Shown here piece by piece: positions 21,256 to 22,501 of a DNA stretch of 22,501 bases. Origin of the DNA: Bacteroidales bacterium UBA5621 (lineage in GTDB: Bacteria; Bacteroidota; Bacteroidia; Bacteroidales; VadinHA17); NCBI GenBank assembly GCA_002424525.1, contig DIKJ01000020.1:1-22501 (forward strand), in the 5' to 3' direction. Within the stretch, counting starts at the first letter, position 1; every line of letters begins with the position of its first letter. Below the pieces are notes generated by a model that did not search any database, was not told the origin of the DNA, and saw only the letters and a program-made list of their open reading frames with translations. The position numbers and the translations under genes are program-made.

Positions 21256-22501
21256 ATGAAAACAAAGTCTGTTTACCTTTCAATTTTCATTGTTATATGG
21301 TTATCATATAATCCTGGGATTTATTCCCAGAATATCGGCCTGGTCGATATAAGGTACGCCGAACGGGTAATAACCGTCGGAGGACCGGGAGCGGATCTTC
21401 CGGGTTTTACTTCACAGGCGATCCAGACAGCTCTGGATGCTCTTAAAACTAGAGGCGGGGGCACGGTAAAACTTAATCCCGGCACTTACGATATAATTGG
21501 GCCTCTGCGTCTCTCTGACAATACTTCATTGATCGGATCGGGTGAGAAAACTGTTCTGCGCAAGTGTGACGGATTCAAAACCAGTTTTGTCATCGACGCC
21601 GACTGGGGTATGCTGAAAGCTGTGGTAAAAGATGCCGGCGGTCTTAAGATTGGAATGGGAATACAGCTTTTTGATGATACCCATAAATCGGGATGGGATG
21701 TAACAACAGCTGTGATAACTGATATTCAGGATAATACAATCTATTTTGACAACAGGACGGTCAACGACTACATTGCCTCACTGAACGGCACGATCTCAAA
21801 CAGCTTTTCACTTATTGAAGCAGTTGATGCCGAAAACGTCAGGATCGCAGATCTTGTTATTGAGGGTAACATGTCTGCCAATGATTATATAAACGGTTGC
21901 AGGGGGGGAGGAGTCTATATCCATAAATCGAAAAACTGTATCGTGGAAAATGTAAAGGTTAATGAATTCAACGGCGATTCATTCAGCTGGCAGATAACGG
22001 AAAACATTACATTCAGAGGATGCGAAGCCTCAAACGGAGGAGGTCTCGGATTCCACCCTGGTACCGGATCGGACCACTCAGTGGTCGAGAACTGCATAAG
22101 CCATCACAACAAGGGCGACGGTATCTTCCTCTGCTGGCGCGTTCAGAACGGGTTATTCAGGCATAACACGGTATATGCAAACGGTGATAATGGCTTCTCG
22201 ATAGGGCATAAGGATACTGACAATATTTTCGAGAACAATCATGTTTATGAAAACGGTCTCCACGGTGTATTCTTCCGCAACGAGAATGAGCAGAACAGCG
22301 GTCACAGGAATACATTTAAGAATAACGATATTGAAAACAACGGCATAAGGAGGGAATCGGCGGGATTCTGGATCGGTGGTGAGACGCGAGATATAATTAT
22401 TACAGACAATATTATCAGGTCTACAGGCAAAGGGAACCAGTCTACAGCGATCTATGTCGGGAAGAAATCGTCGAATGTAACTGCCACAGGCAATAAGATC
22501 T
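21256..22501 (+). CDS. Secreted right-handed parallel beta-helix protein (pectate-lyase-like), 3' end outside window
   Basis: From ATG 21256 the frame is open for 415 codons to the window edge. There is a signal peptide (MKTKSVYLSIFIVIWLSY and on, ending near YSQ). DLPGFTSQAIQTALDALKTR and GGGTVKLNPGTYDI near residue 70 are the standard opening of pectate-lyase superfamily/glycosyl-hydrolase-28-like helices. Many coil repeats of about 22-25 residues with Asn ladders follow: NVRIADLVIEGN, NCIVENVKVNEF, HSVVENCISHHNKGDGIFL, NGLFRHNTVYANGDNGFSI, DNIFENNHVYENGLHGVFF. This fold is shared by pectate lyases, alginate lyases and epimerases, so the substrate is open. No catalytic set can be assigned. 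It starts 215 bases after the GH-like gene, on the same strand. Confidence 0.85.
   Translation, partial: MKTKSVYLSIFIVIWLSYNPGIYSQNIGLVDIRYAERVITVGGPGADLPGFTSQAIQTALDALKTRGGGTVKLNPGTYDIIGPLRLSDNTSLIGSGEKTVLRKCDGFKTSFVIDADWGMLKAVVKDAGGLKIGMGIQLFDDTHKSGWDVTTAVITDIQDNTIYFDNRTVNDYIASLNGTISNSFSLIEAVDAENVRIADLVIEGNMSANDYINGCRGGGVYIHKSKNCIVENVKVNEFNGDSFSWQITENITFRGCEASNGGGLGFHPGTGSDHSVVENCISHHNKGDGIFLCWRVQNGLFRHNTVYANGDNGFSIGHKDTDNIFENNHVYENGLHGVFFRNENEQNSGHRNTFKNNDIENNGIRRESAGFWIGGETRDIIITDNIIRSTGKGNQSTAIYVGKKSSNVTATGNKI

Overview
The window looks like a chromosomal piece of a free-living or environmental member of the Bacteroidota (Bacteroidales/Marinilabiliales-like). The evidence is several perfect or near-perfect TAnnTTTG promoter elements, few Shine-Dalgarno sequences, a FISUMP-domain lipoprotein, an AraC regulator with a membrane-embedded N-terminal half, secreted carbohydrate-active proteins, and short palindromic intergenic repeats typical of that phylum. 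No plasmid, phage structural or CRISPR genes are visible.

Layout, left to right. (1) 1-381: the 5' end of an Ldh2-type malate/lactate dehydrogenase gene (minus strand) and its promoter. (2) 382-1509: a secreted TPR-like protein. (3) 1519-3066: a 1.5-kb segment bounded by two identical 20-bp direct repeats. The right copy is the last codons of mnmE and the left copy is an isolated duplicate of them. Between them lie one intact FISUMP lipoprotein gene, a decayed C-terminal fragment of a second FISUMP gene, and a start-less frame that resembles a small excisionase-like helix-turn-helix. This looks like the scar of an element integrated at the mnmE 3' end. (4) 3048-5645: mnmE, divergent from a sterol-reductase-family (ERG4/ERG24) membrane protein. 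(5) 5665-5982: a short-chain dehydrogenase reduced by an in-frame internal deletion. (6) 6121-9682: a secreted mutarotase-like protein, a Tat-exported DUF362 protein and a Tat-exported mannonate-dehydratase-type enolase. These form a plausible periplasmic sugar-acid set. (7) 9689-15353 (minus strand): an AraC regulator followed by a tight three-gene set (outer-membrane barrel, RND/MMPL exporter, LolA-like periplasmic protein). It reads as a trans-envelope, probably lipid-handling, system. (8) 15490-18505: sucD, fabG, a candidate small structured RNA or leader with an intrinsic terminator, and a Ste24-type M48 protease. (9) 18532-18603: tRNA-Thr(CGT). (10) 18604-19624: about 1 kb of repeat-rich DNA with the broken start of a lipoprotein gene and a long 5' stem-loop. 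(11) 19625-22501: two secreted carbohydrate-active proteins, a GH-like barrel with a C-terminal accessory domain and a right-handed beta-helix (pectate-lyase-like) protein that runs off the window.

The genes most likely to work together are the RND/barrel/LolA trio with its adjacent regulator, the 6121-9682 exported set, and the final pair of secreted polysaccharide-active proteins. The most unusual non-coding signals are the mnmE-tail direct repeats (1519-1538 and 3047-3066) and the promoter/stem/terminator unit at 17156-17259.
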